Shown here in pieces: positions 6,956-15,044 of a stretch of 27,417 nt of DNA. Position numbers and translations under genes: made by a program. Origin of the DNA: JANYCG01 sp031418395 (GTDB lineage: Bacteria > Pseudomonadota > Gammaproteobacteria > Burkholderiales > Burkholderiaceae_C); the NCBI GenBank assembly GCA_031418395.1, contig JANOXL010000294.1:1-27417 (forward strand), read 5' to 3'. Every line of letters begins with the position of its first letter. Position 1 is the first letter of the stretch. The notes beneath the pieces are model-generated. The model saw only the letters and a program-made list of their open reading frames with translations. It made no database searches and was not told the DNA's origin.

Positions 6956-7822
6956 ATGACCTCGCGCCTAAACCTCACTGCTGGCAAATTCCGTTGCGCA
7001 ATTGAACCGACTCTGGGCGCTTGTATCGCGGGCCTGTGGTTTGACGGTCAGCCCGTGCTGCGCTCGCCCGACGCCTCGGCCATGGCCACCGCCCGCCAGT
7101 CGGGCAGTTACCCGCTGGTGCCGTTTTCCAACCGCATCGGCCATGCCACCCTGAGCTGGAACGGCACCAGCCACCCCTTGGTGAAAAATTTCGGCGCCGA
7201 GCCGCATGCGATTCACGGCGTGGGCTGGCAGCGGCCCTGGGAGGTACTGGACGCGAGCGACAGCTTTGCCATCTTGTCGTATGAACACAAGCCCGATGCC
7301 GCTTGGCCCTTCGCGTTCGACACCTCCCAGGCGTTTCGTCTGAGCGATCACGAGCTCGAGTTGAGTTTGAGCATCACGAACCAGTCCAAAAGTGCGACGC
7401 CCGTGGGTTTGGGCTGGCATCCGTGGTTTGTAAAACGCCCGCAAAGTCGTATCAGTTTCAAGGCGGCCGGTCGATGGGAGATGGACGCCGACAAACTCCC
7501 CACAGCGCGCACACCCACCCAAGGCATGGAGGTGGAGGCCGCGTTACTCGACGTTGACCACTGCTTTGACGGCTGGAGCGGGGAGCTGCATTTGCGCGAC
7601 GCGCTGCACCACATTCGCGTGAGTAGCACGTTTACCCGCCTGGTGGTTTGCACCAACACGGCGCTGGATAACATCGCCATCGAGCCGGTGAGCCACGTCA
7701 ACAACGCGCTGAATCTGATGGCGCGCGGTGTCGCTTCAGCCGAGGCGCTGGGGGTGCGCGTGTTGCAACCGGGCGAATCGATGTCGGCAGAGATGACGAT
7801 TCGTGTGGACGCCGCCTCGTGA
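6956..7822 (+). CDS. Aldose 1-epimerase (galactose mutarotase-like)
   Basis: A 288-residue protein with the galactose-mutarotase fold signature. YPLVPFSNRIG (53-62), AIHGVGWQRPW with H87, GLGWHPWF with H154, and AIEPVSHVNNALN with E242 match the substrate arginine, the two active-site histidines and the catalytic glutamate of the aldose-1-epimerase family. The family interconverts alpha and beta anomers of free sugars in the cytoplasm. The ATG at 6956 fits the family length; an in-frame ATG at 6902 would add 18 residues, and neither has a strong ribosome binding site. A gluconolactonase-like gene follows 28 bp downstream on the same strand. Anomer conversion plus lactone hydrolysis suggests a sugar-oxidation pathway, but the sugar is not known. 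Confidence 0.85.
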   Translation: MTSRLNLTAGKFRCAIEPTLGACIAGLWFDGQPVLRSPDASAMATARQSGSYPLVPFSNRIGHATLSWNGTSHPLVKNFGAEPHAIHGVGWQRPWEVLDASDSFAILSYEHKPDAAWPFAFDTSQAFRLSDHELELSLSITNQSKSATPVGLGWHPWFVKRPQSRISFKAAGRWEMDADKLPTARTPTQGMEVEAALLDVDHCFDGWSGELHLRDALHHIRVSSTFTRLVVCTNTALDNIAIEPVSHVNNALNLMARGVASAEALGVRVLQPGESMSAEMTIRVDAAS

Positions 7823-7850
7823 CCTCTGCCCACCGATGTGAGGTGGCGCG

Positions 7851-8810
7851 ATGAGCTGGACGGTCGTGTCGCCGCAGCCCTGCGAGTTGGGCGAGTCGCC
7901 CTTCTGGCATCCCCACGAGCAAAGTTTGTATTGGGTCGATATCAAAGGCCGCAAGATTCTGCGCGCCAATGTTTTTATGGGCAGCGCCGAGGTTTGGGAC
8001 ATTCCCACTGAATTGGGCGAGCCCGGCTGTTTGGCCCCGGCGGCGGGCGGCGGCCTGGTGATCGCGCTGCGCAGCGGCATTTACCGCGCGCGGGAATGGT
8101 GCGGCCCTTTGCAGCGCCTGGCAGGCGCGCCGTATGACAAGGCGCACATCCGTTTCAACGACGGCAAAGCCGACCCGCTGGGCCGGTTCTGGGCGGGCAG
8201 TTATTGCGAAGACAAAAGCCCGCGCGCCGAGCTGTTTTGCCTGGACGCCCGGCCTACCGCAGCCCCTGACCGGGCGGGCCTGCTGCGCATGGCAGGTGAC
8301 GCGGCCGCGGGTTACGCCACGGGCGGCAACGGCCTGGCCTGGTCGCCTGACAGCCGGGTGCTGTATTGGGCCGATACTGCCGCGCACCTGGTGCGCGTCT
8401 GGGATTGGGACGCGGCAGCGAACGCCTTGACTGGCGAGCGGGTCTTCCACCAGTTTGCGCCCAAAAGGGTGGCCCAAGCGGCGACGTCGGGGCAAGCCGA
8501 CCCTGCACCCTACGAGGGACGCCCGGACGGTGCGGCGGTGGACGTATTGGGCAACTACTACGTCGCCATGTACGAAGGCGGCTGTGTCAAAAAGCTGTCG
8601 CCCGATGGCGCGCTTTTGGCCACAATACCCGTACCGGCACAATGCCCCACAATGCCGTGTTTTGGCGGCGATGATTTGAAAACCCTCTACCTCACCACCG
8701 CCCGTCAGGGCCGAAGCCTCGATGAACTGCAGGCGCTGCCGCAATCGGGCTGCGTCTTCTCGATGCGGGTGGATGTGCCGGGCCTGCCGGTGAATTTTTT
8801 CCAGGACTGA
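7851..8810 (+). CDS. SMP-30/gluconolactonase-family lactonase
   Basis: A 319-residue six-bladed beta-propeller of the SMP-30/LRE family. Visible motifs are ELGESPFWHP with E15, HIRFNDGKADPLGRFWAG with N103 near a substrate-binding position, GGNGLAWSPD with N160, and EGRPDGAAVD with D226. E15, N160 and D226 correspond to the divalent-metal ligands of the family, so the enzyme should be active. Members hydrolyse sugar lactones to aldonic acids. GAGGTGG lies upstream of the ATG. The stop overlaps the glcE start by one base (TGATG), which points to translational coupling. The pairing with an upstream epimerase suggests sugar-lactone metabolism. The true substrate (glucono-, galactono- or arabinono-lactone) cannot be read from sequence. 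Confidence 0.88.
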   Translation: MSWTVVSPQPCELGESPFWHPHEQSLYWVDIKGRKILRANVFMGSAEVWDIPTELGEPGCLAPAAGGGLVIALRSGIYRAREWCGPLQRLAGAPYDKAHIRFNDGKADPLGRFWAGSYCEDKSPRAELFCLDARPTAAPDRAGLLRMAGDAAAGYATGGNGLAWSPDSRVLYWADTAAHLVRVWDWDAAANALTGERVFHQFAPKRVAQAATSGQADPAPYEGRPDGAAVDVLGNYYVAMYEGGCVKKLSPDGALLATIPVPAQCPTMPCFGGDDLKTLYLTTARQGRSLDELQALPQSGCVFSMRVDVPGLPVNFFQD

Positions 8811-10030
8811 TGACTGTGCAGGATATTGCCCCTCGAACCCAAAGTGCCAACAGCGCCCACGGCGCTGCCCTGAAGCACATTACCGATCAGGTTAAAAGCG
8901 CTGCCGCAGCCCAATCCACGCTGCGCATACGCGGCGGCGGCAGCAAGGATTTTTACCGGCCCTCCGGTGTGCGGGGATTGGAAAGCGACGCAGACGAGTT
9001 GCTGGACACCACACCCTTACAAGGCATCGTCAATTACGAACCCAGCGAGTTGGTCGTCACGGTGCGCGCCGGTACACCGCTGGCCGAGCTGGAGGCGGCG
9101 TTGGCTGAAAAAGGCCAGTGTTTGCCGTTCGAACCCCCGCATTTTGGCGACCGAACCGCGACCGTCGGTGGCATGGTCGCCGCCGGTCTGGCAGGCCCCG
9201 CGCGGGCCAGCATAGGCGGCGTGCGTGACTACGTGCTGGGGCTGGAGCTGCTCAACGGCCGCGCTGAATTGCTGCGTTTTGGTGGCACGGTGATGAAAAA
9301 CGTGGCGGGTTATGACGTGTCGCGCCTGATGGTGGGCGCCATGGGCACGCTGGGGCTGATCACCGAGGTCTCACTCAAGGTCTTGCCAGTGTTGCCCGCC
9401 GAGGCGACGCTGGTGTTTCAAATGGACCAAGCCACTGCGCTCCAACAGTTGAACCTGTGGGGCGGCCAGCCGCTGCCACTGAATGCGAGCCGCTGGCAGG
9501 CGCTGGACGCAGCCCTACCTGCGGGTGCGGGCCTGTTGCATCTGCGTTTGCGCGGTGCCAAAGCGGCCGTGCAGGCGGCCATCCAAACCATGACCGGCCA
9601 GTTCGCAGGCCAGGTGCTGGACAACATGCAAGCGGCCACCGAATGGCAGCAGTGCCGCGATTTAAAGCTGCCGTTTTTCACCGCTGACGCCTCGGCGTCA
9701 GGGGAAGAATTTGAATGGTGGCGTGTGAGTGTGGCGCCTAGCGCCCCACCGTTGGTATTGCCATGGCCGCAACTCATCGAGTGGCACGGTGGATTGCGTT
9801 GGATCAAAATGGTGTCGAATAACGCGGAACCTAAGGATAATATAGGTGATAGTTTAAGCAATAACGCTCTATTATTTATAACTAACTCATCAATAAATAC
9901 GAGACCTGATATTCAAAAAATCTCTAAACTTAATGTTAAAGATATAAATTATAAAATTGCGCAACGCCTCAAAAGCGAATTCGACCCGCAGGGCGTCTTC
10001 AACCGCCAGCGCCTTTATGCTGGTTTTTAG
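8810..10030 (+). CDS. glcE: Glycolate oxidase FAD-binding subunit GlcE
   Basis: A 406-residue FAD-binding (PCMH-type) protein. The FAD-binding half has LRIRGGGSKDFY, GIVNYEPSELVVTVRAGTPL, PPHFGDRTATVGGMVAAGLAGP, and VMKNVAGYDVSRLMVGAMGTLGLITE, all characteristic of GlcE. The C-terminus aligns with the family (GGLRWIK, then LKSEFDPQGVFNRQRLYAGF). GlcE works with GlcD and GlcF to oxidise glycolate to glyoxylate at the membrane. Translation is probably coupled to the lactonase upstream (overlap TGATG). Oddity: codons about 340-383 (9831-9960) are extremely AT-rich and use ATA, TTA and AGA, unlike the rest of the gene, although the frame stays open. No glcD lies in this window. Confidence 0.9.
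   Translation: MTVQDIAPRTQSANSAHGAALKHITDQVKSAAAAQSTLRIRGGGSKDFYRPSGVRGLESDADELLDTTPLQGIVNYEPSELVVTVRAGTPLAELEAALAEKGQCLPFEPPHFGDRTATVGGMVAAGLAGPARASIGGVRDYVLGLELLNGRAELLRFGGTVMKNVAGYDVSRLMVGAMGTLGLITEVSLKVLPVLPAEATLVFQMDQATALQQLNLWGGQPLPLNASRWQALDAALPAGAGLLHLRLRGAKAAVQAAIQTMTGQFAGQVLDNMQAATEWQQCRDLKLPFFTADASASGEEFEWWRVSVAPSAPPLVLPWPQLIEWHGGLRWIKMVSNNAEPKDNIGDSLSNNALLFITNSSINTRPDIQKISKLNVKDINYKIAQRLKSEFDPQGVFNRQRLYAGF
9831..9960 (+). other. In-frame AT-rich patch inside glcE
   Basis: By hand count about 31 of 130 bases are G or C (24%), against strongly GC-rich sequence on both sides. It uses at least four ATA, two TTA and one AGA codon in about 43 codons. The encoded residues (ALLFITNSS ... 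NYKIAQRLKSEFDP) still fit the GlcE C-terminal pattern, so it is not a frameshift or a simple insertion. Confidence 0.85.
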
Positions 10031-10104
10031 TGCCAGTTTCCAGCGCGAATTTTTGGCGCCCATTTGCAAACCCGTGACTGAATCGCTCTCACCCTACTTT
10101 GGCC

Positions 10105-11361
10105 ATGCAAACCCATCTCGCGCCTGAATACCAAAACACCGCAGACGGTCAAACCGCCGAGGCCATCCTGCGCAAGTGTGTGCATTGCGGCTTCTGCACC
10201 GCCACCTGCCCCACCTACCAACTCCTGGGCGACGAGCTGGACGGCCCGCGCGGCCGCATTTACCTGATCAAGCAGGTGCTCGAAGGCGAAATACCGACCC
10301 GCAGCACCCAGTTGCATCTGGATCGCTGCCTGACCTGCCGCAACTGCGAAAGCACGTGTCCCAGCGGCGTCGATTACGGGCATCTGGTGGACATTGGCCG
10401 CAAGTTGGTCGATGCCAAAGTGCCGCGTCCCGCCGGTGATAAAGCCCTGCGTTGGGCCTTGAAAGAAGGCATGAACTCGCCGCTTTTCGCCCCCGCCATG
10501 AAGATAGGGCAACTGGTGCGCGGCCTGATGCCCGAGTCGCTCAAAAACAAAGTGCCGGCGCGGCAAAACGCGGGTGCCTGGCCCACCCGCACACACGCTC
10601 GCAAAGTGCTGCTGCTCAAAGGCTGCGTGCAGCCGTCCATGATGCCCAACATCGACAGCGCCACCGCCCGCGTGCTGGATGCGGCGGGTATTCAGAGTGT
10701 GATCGCGAAAAGCGCCACCTGTTGCGGCGCGGTCAAATTCCACTTGAACGACCACGATGGCGGCAAGGCGCAGATGCGCGCCAACATCGACGCCTGGTGG
10801 CCGTACCTGGACGGTACCGACTCCGTTGAGGCAATTTTGATGAACGCCTCGGGCTGCGGCGTGATGGTCAAAGACTACGGCCATGTACTCAAAGACGACC
10901 CGTTCTACGCCGCCAAGGCGCAGCGAATCAGCGCTCTGACCAAAGACCTCAGCGAGTGGTTGCCCGAGTTGGCCGACGCACTGGCGGGCCAAATCCAACA
11001 CAAGTTGCAAGCCTCAGGTCAATCCGCCCGCAAGTCGGTGGCCTTTCACCCGCCCTGCACGCTGCAACACGGTCAACAGCTTAAAGGCGGCGTTGAAACC
11101 CATTTGGCGCGTCTCGGCTTTGATGTCAAACCGATCCTCAACGAGCCGCATCTGTGCTGTGGCTCGGCGGGCACGTATTCCGTGCTGCAAGCCGATATCG
11201 CCTACCAGTTGCGAGACCGCAAATTAGGCCACCTGGCAGACACGCAGGCCGACGTGATCATCAGCGCCAACATTGGTTGCATTACGCACCTGCAAAGCGG
11301 CACCGCCACGCCCGTGCGGCATTGGGTCGAAGTGCTGGATGAGGCCTTGGCGCTGCACTAA
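10105..11361 (+). CDS. glcF: Glycolate oxidase iron-sulfur subunit GlcF
   Basis: A 418-residue protein with two [4Fe-4S] ferredoxin motifs near the N-terminus: C25-C28-C31-C35 (CVHCGFCTATCP) and C75-C78-C81-C85 (CLTCRNCESTCP). Two CCG (DUF224-type) domains follow, marked by CC at 206-207 and 351-352 and by PPCTLQHGQQL. This is the full GlcF architecture. It passes electrons from the flavin subunits to the membrane chain. ATG 10105 is preferred over TTG 10099, although no clear ribosome binding site is present. It begins 74 bp after glcE. Its stop overlaps the stop of the convergent tetR by 4 bp. Without glcD nearby, the flavin partner must be elsewhere or the complex may be non-canonical. Confidence 0.95.
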   Translation: MQTHLAPEYQNTADGQTAEAILRKCVHCGFCTATCPTYQLLGDELDGPRGRIYLIKQVLEGEIPTRSTQLHLDRCLTCRNCESTCPSGVDYGHLVDIGRKLVDAKVPRPAGDKALRWALKEGMNSPLFAPAMKIGQLVRGLMPESLKNKVPARQNAGAWPTRTHARKVLLLKGCVQPSMMPNIDSATARVLDAAGIQSVIAKSATCCGAVKFHLNDHDGGKAQMRANIDAWWPYLDGTDSVEAILMNASGCGVMVKDYGHVLKDDPFYAAKAQRISALTKDLSEWLPELADALAGQIQHKLQASGQSARKSVAFHPPCTLQHGQQLKGGVETHLARLGFDVKPILNEPHLCCGSAGTYSVLQADIAYQLRDRKLGHLADTQADVIISANIGCITHLQSGTATPVRHWVEVLDEALALH

Positions 11362-12029
11362 GCCCTTTTAGACTGTTTCGACGGGCGCCGGTTGCCAGGC
11401 AATAGCGCGGTCAAGGTCAAAGCCAAAAAGGGCTCGAAGGCGATCCGCATGGGCTTGAGACGGGCGTCAGACGCCAACACACGGGCGATGACTGGTGGCG
11501 GCTCGGACAGCTGCGTCACACCGATCACCAGCGCGATGGTCTGCATCAAGAACACCTGTGCGTCAGCGATGCGCCAGCCGGGAATCTTGGGCACAATCGC
11601 AGCCGCCACCTGATCCATCAGCGCGCGCATTTGCAGTTTGAAGTCGAGTGCCGCCGCATCGCCCAGGTTGGCTTCCAGCACGGTGTGTTGCAGCACCATC
11701 AAGCGGCGGACGTTTGGGCGATCAGCAAAACTTTTGGCAATGATCTTCGGCAATTGATCCACCAAAGAGGCTGCGCGTTGGCGCTTCACACTTTGCAAAA
11801 ACGACGCCAGCCAGGTGCTGAATTCAGCGCGCATCAGCTCCAGAAACAAGGTCTCCTTGTTCGCGAAATACAAGTAGGCCGTGCCTTTGGCGACCCCCGC
11901 CACTTCCGCCACACCGGCAATCGTGATGGCGCTGAAGTCGGCGTCGGCAAACAGGCGACTGGCAGCGGCCACCAAGTTGGCGCGGCGCTCGTCTTTGGCC
12001 TCGGCGCTGCGCGCGCGTTGCCCGGCCAT
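11358..12029 (-). CDS. TetR-family transcriptional regulator
   Basis: A 223-residue regulator. The N-terminal TetR helix-turn-helix is clear: ERRANLVAAASRLFADADFSAITIAGVAEVAGVAKGTAYLYFANKETLFLEL (about residues 14-65, with the recognition helix near VAKGTAYLYF). The C-terminal half is helical and hydrophobic, as in ligand-binding TetR domains. The ATG at 12029 overlaps the stop of the molybdopterin-subunit gene by one base (TGATG), so the regulator is the last gene of that operon and its translation is likely coupled. This implies autoregulation and control of the upstream oxidoreductase genes, with a candidate operator at 14825-14887. The inducer is unknown, perhaps the substrate of the oxidoreductase. 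Confidence 0.92.
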   Translation of the reverse strand: MAGQRARSAEAKDERRANLVAAASRLFADADFSAITIAGVAEVAGVAKGTAYLYFANKETLFLELMRAEFSTWLASFLQSVKRQRAASLVDQLPKIIAKSFADRPNVRRLMVLQHTVLEANLGDAAALDFKLQMRALMDQVAAAIVPKIPGWRIADAQVFLMQTIALVIGVTQLSEPPPVIARVLASDARLKPMRIAFEPFLALTLTALLPGNRRPSKQSKRA

Positions 12030-14299
12030 CAAGCCACCAGCGGCAAGCTGCGCTGGCGTTTGCCTGTCAATACAAACAAGGCGTTTGCCACGGCAGGCGC
12101 CAGCGGCGGCACACCCGGCTCACCCACACCGGTAGGGTGGCCGGTGCTGGGCAAGATGTAGGTTTCAACCACCGGTGCATCGGCCAGTTTCACCATGGGG
12201 TAGTTGTTGAAGTTGGTCTGCTGCACGACGCCATCGACGATGTCAATCTTGCCGTACAAGGCCGCTGTCAGCGCGTAAATAACAGCGCTTTCCATCTGCT
12301 GCGCCACGATGTTGGGGTTGACCACGGTGCCGCAGTCAATCGCACACACCACGCGATGGACACGCGGTTTGCCGTCGATCAACGAGACCTCGGCAACCTC
12401 GGCGACGATGGAGCTAAACGACTCGTGTAAAGCGACCCCACGCGCGCGCCCGGCGGGCAGGGCGCTGCCCCACTTGGCTTTTTCAGCCGCCAAGTTCAGC
12501 ACTGCCAGGTAACGCGGCGCGTCTTTGAGCAAAGCGCGGCGCAGGGCCAGTGGGTCTTGTTTGGATTCATACGCGATCTCGTCGATAAAACTCTCAGAGA
12601 TAAAGCCGTTGTGCGAATGCCCCACCGAGCGCCAGTTGCCAATCGGCACGCCCATCCGTGTGGCCACATGCGTCATGTGCTGGTGCGCAAAACCGTAAGG
12701 CAGATTGAACAAGCCTTCCGCTGCGGTTTTGTCGGGTGTATCGACGGGCCCGGCCAAGGCGGGTGCTACACGCTCCAGGAAACGCGGCGTGATGGCGTCA
12801 CCGGCAGATTGGATCGACAGGGCGCTGAAGCTACCCGGCACGTCCACCGACGCTTTCAGGTGCGCCACCAGCATGGGCCGGTACATGTCGTGCATGGTGT
12901 CTTCTTCACGCGACCAGACCACCTGCACCGGGCGGCCACCGCAGTCCATCGCCACACGTACCGCCTGCGCGACGTAATCGACCTCCAGGCGGCGGCCAAA
13001 ACCACCACCCAACAGCAAGCCGTGCAGCGTGACTTTTTCAATCGCCACACCAGCGACCTGCGCTGCCGCTGCACGGGCCAAGTCGGGCACCTGGGTGCCC
13101 GTCCAGATCGTCACCTGGCCGTCTTTCACCTGGGCAGTGCAGTTCATCGGCTCCATCGTTGCGTGAGCCAAAAAGGGTGCGCTGTAGGTGGCCTCAACGA
13201 CCCGGTGCGCTTTGCCGAGCGCTGTTTTGAAGTCGCCTTTTTCATAGAAGCTGAAGCCATTTTGCGTTTGGGCGATTTGGCTCAGCTGCGCTTGAATCTC
13301 TTGGCTGTTGAGTGCGCCCAAGGGGCGCTGCTTCCAAACAGCCTCGACTGCAGCCGCGCCCTGCAAGGCGTGCCAGGTCGTCTTGCCGACGACGGCAAAA
13401 CCGGCGCTGGCCCCCGCATACGGCTGAAACTGAACAACGCGCTCTACACCGGGGATCGCCATCGCCGCTTTCACGTTGAGGCTGCCCAAGGAGCCGCCCA
13501 ACATGGGGGACTGGCGCACGGTGGCAAACACCAGGCCTTCAGGGCGAGCGTCGATGCCGAAGCGGGCGCTGCCATCGGTTTTGCCGGGTATGTCGGTGCG
13601 CGGGGCGGGGCTGCCGATGAGTTTCCAGTCTTTGCGGGCTTTGGGTGTGACGTCTTTCACGGTCTGCGTGAGAGCACCCTTGGCGAACTCGCCGTAGTGG
13701 CCCTTTTTGCCCGACGAATGCTGAATCACGCCTTCGACCACTTTGAGCTCGGCCACGGGTACTTTCCAGGCCTCGGCCGCGGCAGCCAACAGGGTCGCGC
13801 GGGCCAAAGCAGCGGCGAGGCGTAAATGGTCCCAGGCGTCCGAGACACTGCTGGAGCCGCCCGTGAGGTTCAAGCCCAACTCGCGCACGGTTTTGTCCAG
13901 CAACCAATGCGTGACGCGAATCTTAGCGGGCAACACCTCGCCCTGCATGTCCATGGGGTGGAAAAACAGGGCAGAACGCATCGCCATCACGTTGCCGTAG
14001 ATCGAATCCGGCCCGGCCTGCTCCAGGCGTATGCGCGGCAAAGGAACATCCAGCTCCTCTGCCACCAACATCGCCAACGCGGTGTGGACGCCTTGGCCCA
14101 TTTCAGCGCGCGCCATCGCCATCACCACGCTGCCGTCAGGCGCGATTTTGATCCAGCCGTTCATCGCCACTTCGCCCGCCTGTGCGGGCAACATGTGCTC
14201 TGGTTTGCCCAGGCGCGAACGCATGGGCATCACACCCCAGCCGACGATCAAAGCGCCCATAGCGCCCAGGCCACCCAAAATCCAGGTACGGCGCTTCAT
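12029..14299 (-). CDS. Xanthine dehydrogenase-family molybdopterin subunit (IorB-like)
   Basis: A 756-residue large subunit of the single-chain molybdopterin type (isoquinoline 1-oxidoreductase beta / aldehyde dehydrogenase group). It begins MKRRTWILGG with a following hydrophobic stretch, which resembles a Tat or anchor signal and suggests export or membrane association. Cofactor and active-site motifs are present: EMGQGVHTALAMLVAEEL, ATMEPMNCTAQV, GGGFGRRLEVDY, VVNPNIVAQQMES, and GVGEPG with E727 as the expected catalytic glutamate. It would hydroxylate an N-heterocycle or oxidise an aldehyde using Mo, [2Fe-2S] and probably a cytochrome acceptor, because no FAD subunit is present. It overlaps the small subunit by 4 bp (14296-14299) and tetR by 1 bp. 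The substrate cannot be assigned. Confidence 0.9.
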   Translation of the reverse strand: MKRRTWILGGLGAMGALIVGWGVMPMRSRLGKPEHMLPAQAGEVAMNGWIKIAPDGSVVMAMARAEMGQGVHTALAMLVAEELDVPLPRIRLEQAGPDSIYGNVMAMRSALFFHPMDMQGEVLPAKIRVTHWLLDKTVRELGLNLTGGSSSVSDAWDHLRLAAALARATLLAAAAEAWKVPVAELKVVEGVIQHSSGKKGHYGEFAKGALTQTVKDVTPKARKDWKLIGSPAPRTDIPGKTDGSARFGIDARPEGLVFATVRQSPMLGGSLGSLNVKAAMAIPGVERVVQFQPYAGASAGFAVVGKTTWHALQGAAAVEAVWKQRPLGALNSQEIQAQLSQIAQTQNGFSFYEKGDFKTALGKAHRVVEATYSAPFLAHATMEPMNCTAQVKDGQVTIWTGTQVPDLARAAAAQVAGVAIEKVTLHGLLLGGGFGRRLEVDYVAQAVRVAMDCGGRPVQVVWSREEDTMHDMYRPMLVAHLKASVDVPGSFSALSIQSAGDAITPRFLERVAPALAGPVDTPDKTAAEGLFNLPYGFAHQHMTHVATRMGVPIGNWRSVGHSHNGFISESFIDEIAYESKQDPLALRRALLKDAPRYLAVLNLAAEKAKWGSALPAGRARGVALHESFSSIVAEVAEVSLIDGKPRVHRVVCAIDCGTVVNPNIVAQQMESAVIYALTAALYGKIDIVDGVVQQTNFNNYPMVKLADAPVVETYILPSTGHPTGVGEPGVPPLAPAVANALFVLTGKRQRSLPLVA

Positions 14300-14790
14300 G
14301 CTGCGACTCCTTGTGAGGTGGCGGGGCTGGTGATGGCCGCGACAGGGTTGCCCGCCGCGCAGTGAATGGCTTTACGCACGCGCTGGTAGGTGCCGCAGCG
14401 GCAGATGTTGGTGATCGCCGCGTCGATGTCAGCGTCAGTCGGTTTGGGGTTTTTCTCCAGGAGCGCCGCGGCTGCCATCAACATGCCGCTTTGGCAATAT
14501 CCGCACTGCGGCACCTGCTCGGCCACCCATGCGGCTTGCAGGGGGTGGGGTTTGTCGGCGCTACCCAGGGACTCGATGGTGCGGATGGTTTTGCCGGCCA
14601 CGGAAGACAGTGGCGTCACGCAGGAGCGCACGGCCTGCCCATCCAGGTGCACCGTACACGCGCCGCAGGCGGCGATGCCGCAGCCGAACTTGGTGCCCGT
14701 GAGTTTGAGCTCATCTCTGAGCGCCCACAAAAGTGGCATGCTGGGGTCGGCATTGAGTTGGACAGCCTTGCCGTTGAGCTTGAGTTCCAT
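14296..14790 (-). CDS. [2Fe-2S] subunit of the molybdopterin oxidoreductase (IorA-like)
   Basis: A 164-residue two-domain iron-sulfur protein. The N-terminal plant-type [2Fe-2S] cluster is held by C37, C42, C45 and C57 (KFGCGIAACGACTVHLDG). The C-terminal helical cluster uses C96 and C99 (QCGYCQSGM) and C130 and C132 (NICRCGTYQRVRKAI). All eight cysteines expected for the family are present. It moves electrons from the molybdenum centre of the next gene product. It is the first gene of the operon, with AGGAG about 7 nt before the ATG at 14790. The 4-bp overlap with the large subunit fits 1:1 synthesis. Confidence 0.94.
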   Translation of the reverse strand: MELKLNGKAVQLNADPSMPLLWALRDELKLTGTKFGCGIAACGACTVHLDGQAVRSCVTPLSSVAGKTIRTIESLGSADKPHPLQAAWVAEQVPQCGYCQSGMLMAAAALLEKNPKPTDADIDAAITNICRCGTYQRVRKAIHCAAGNPVAAITSPATSQGVAA

Positions 14791-14824
14791 GGGTGCTCCT
14801 GAAAGGTTCAGAGTGAATAGTTTG

Positions 14825-14887
14825 ACCGTTCATTCGGTTTAAATGACTTCGGGTCAGATAATAACTGAACCCGGGTCAGTTATGCAA
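14825..14887 (-). promoter_or_regulatory. Promoter and candidate TetR operators of the oxidoreductase operon
   Basis: On the minus strand TTGCAT (14887-14882) and TATTAT (14863-14858) are spaced 18 nt and could be -35 and -10. The spacer holds a near-palindrome, AACTGA and TCAGTT around CCCGGG, and a second GGGTCAG copy lies at 14851-14857. Downstream of the -10 is ACCG-N6-CGGT (14825-14838), a TetR-like inverted repeat. Either could bind the operon's own TetR protein. Confidence 0.4.
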
Positions 14888-14948
14888 GTGACGCGGCTTC
14901 TGTGGATTAAGTGGCCATTTCAAGGCAAACCCGCCCGGATGTCAAAAA

Positions 14949-14997
14949 CCTGCTGAAAAGCCTACTGAAATGCCTACTGACATAACGTTGTCAGTAG
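14949..14997. repeat. Three 12-bp tandem units ending in a hairpin
   Basis: CCTGCTGAAAAG, CCTACTGAAATG and CCTACTGACATA follow one another (14949-14984). The last unit is also the left arm of a perfect 9-bp hairpin: CTACTGACA (14974-14982) and TGTCAGTAG (14989-14997). It lies about 50 bp upstream of the VOC gene. Confidence 0.55.
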
Positions 14998-15044
14998 CCC
15001 TGGCGCACCATCCAGGCTTCATCATTTTCAACTGGAGATTTCTC

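Noticed and set aside
12557..13825. A 422-codon plus-strand frame opposite the molybdopterin subunit gene
   Set aside because: It is antisense to a gene with clear active-site motifs; GC-rich codon bias opens such frames. It has no recognisable domain.
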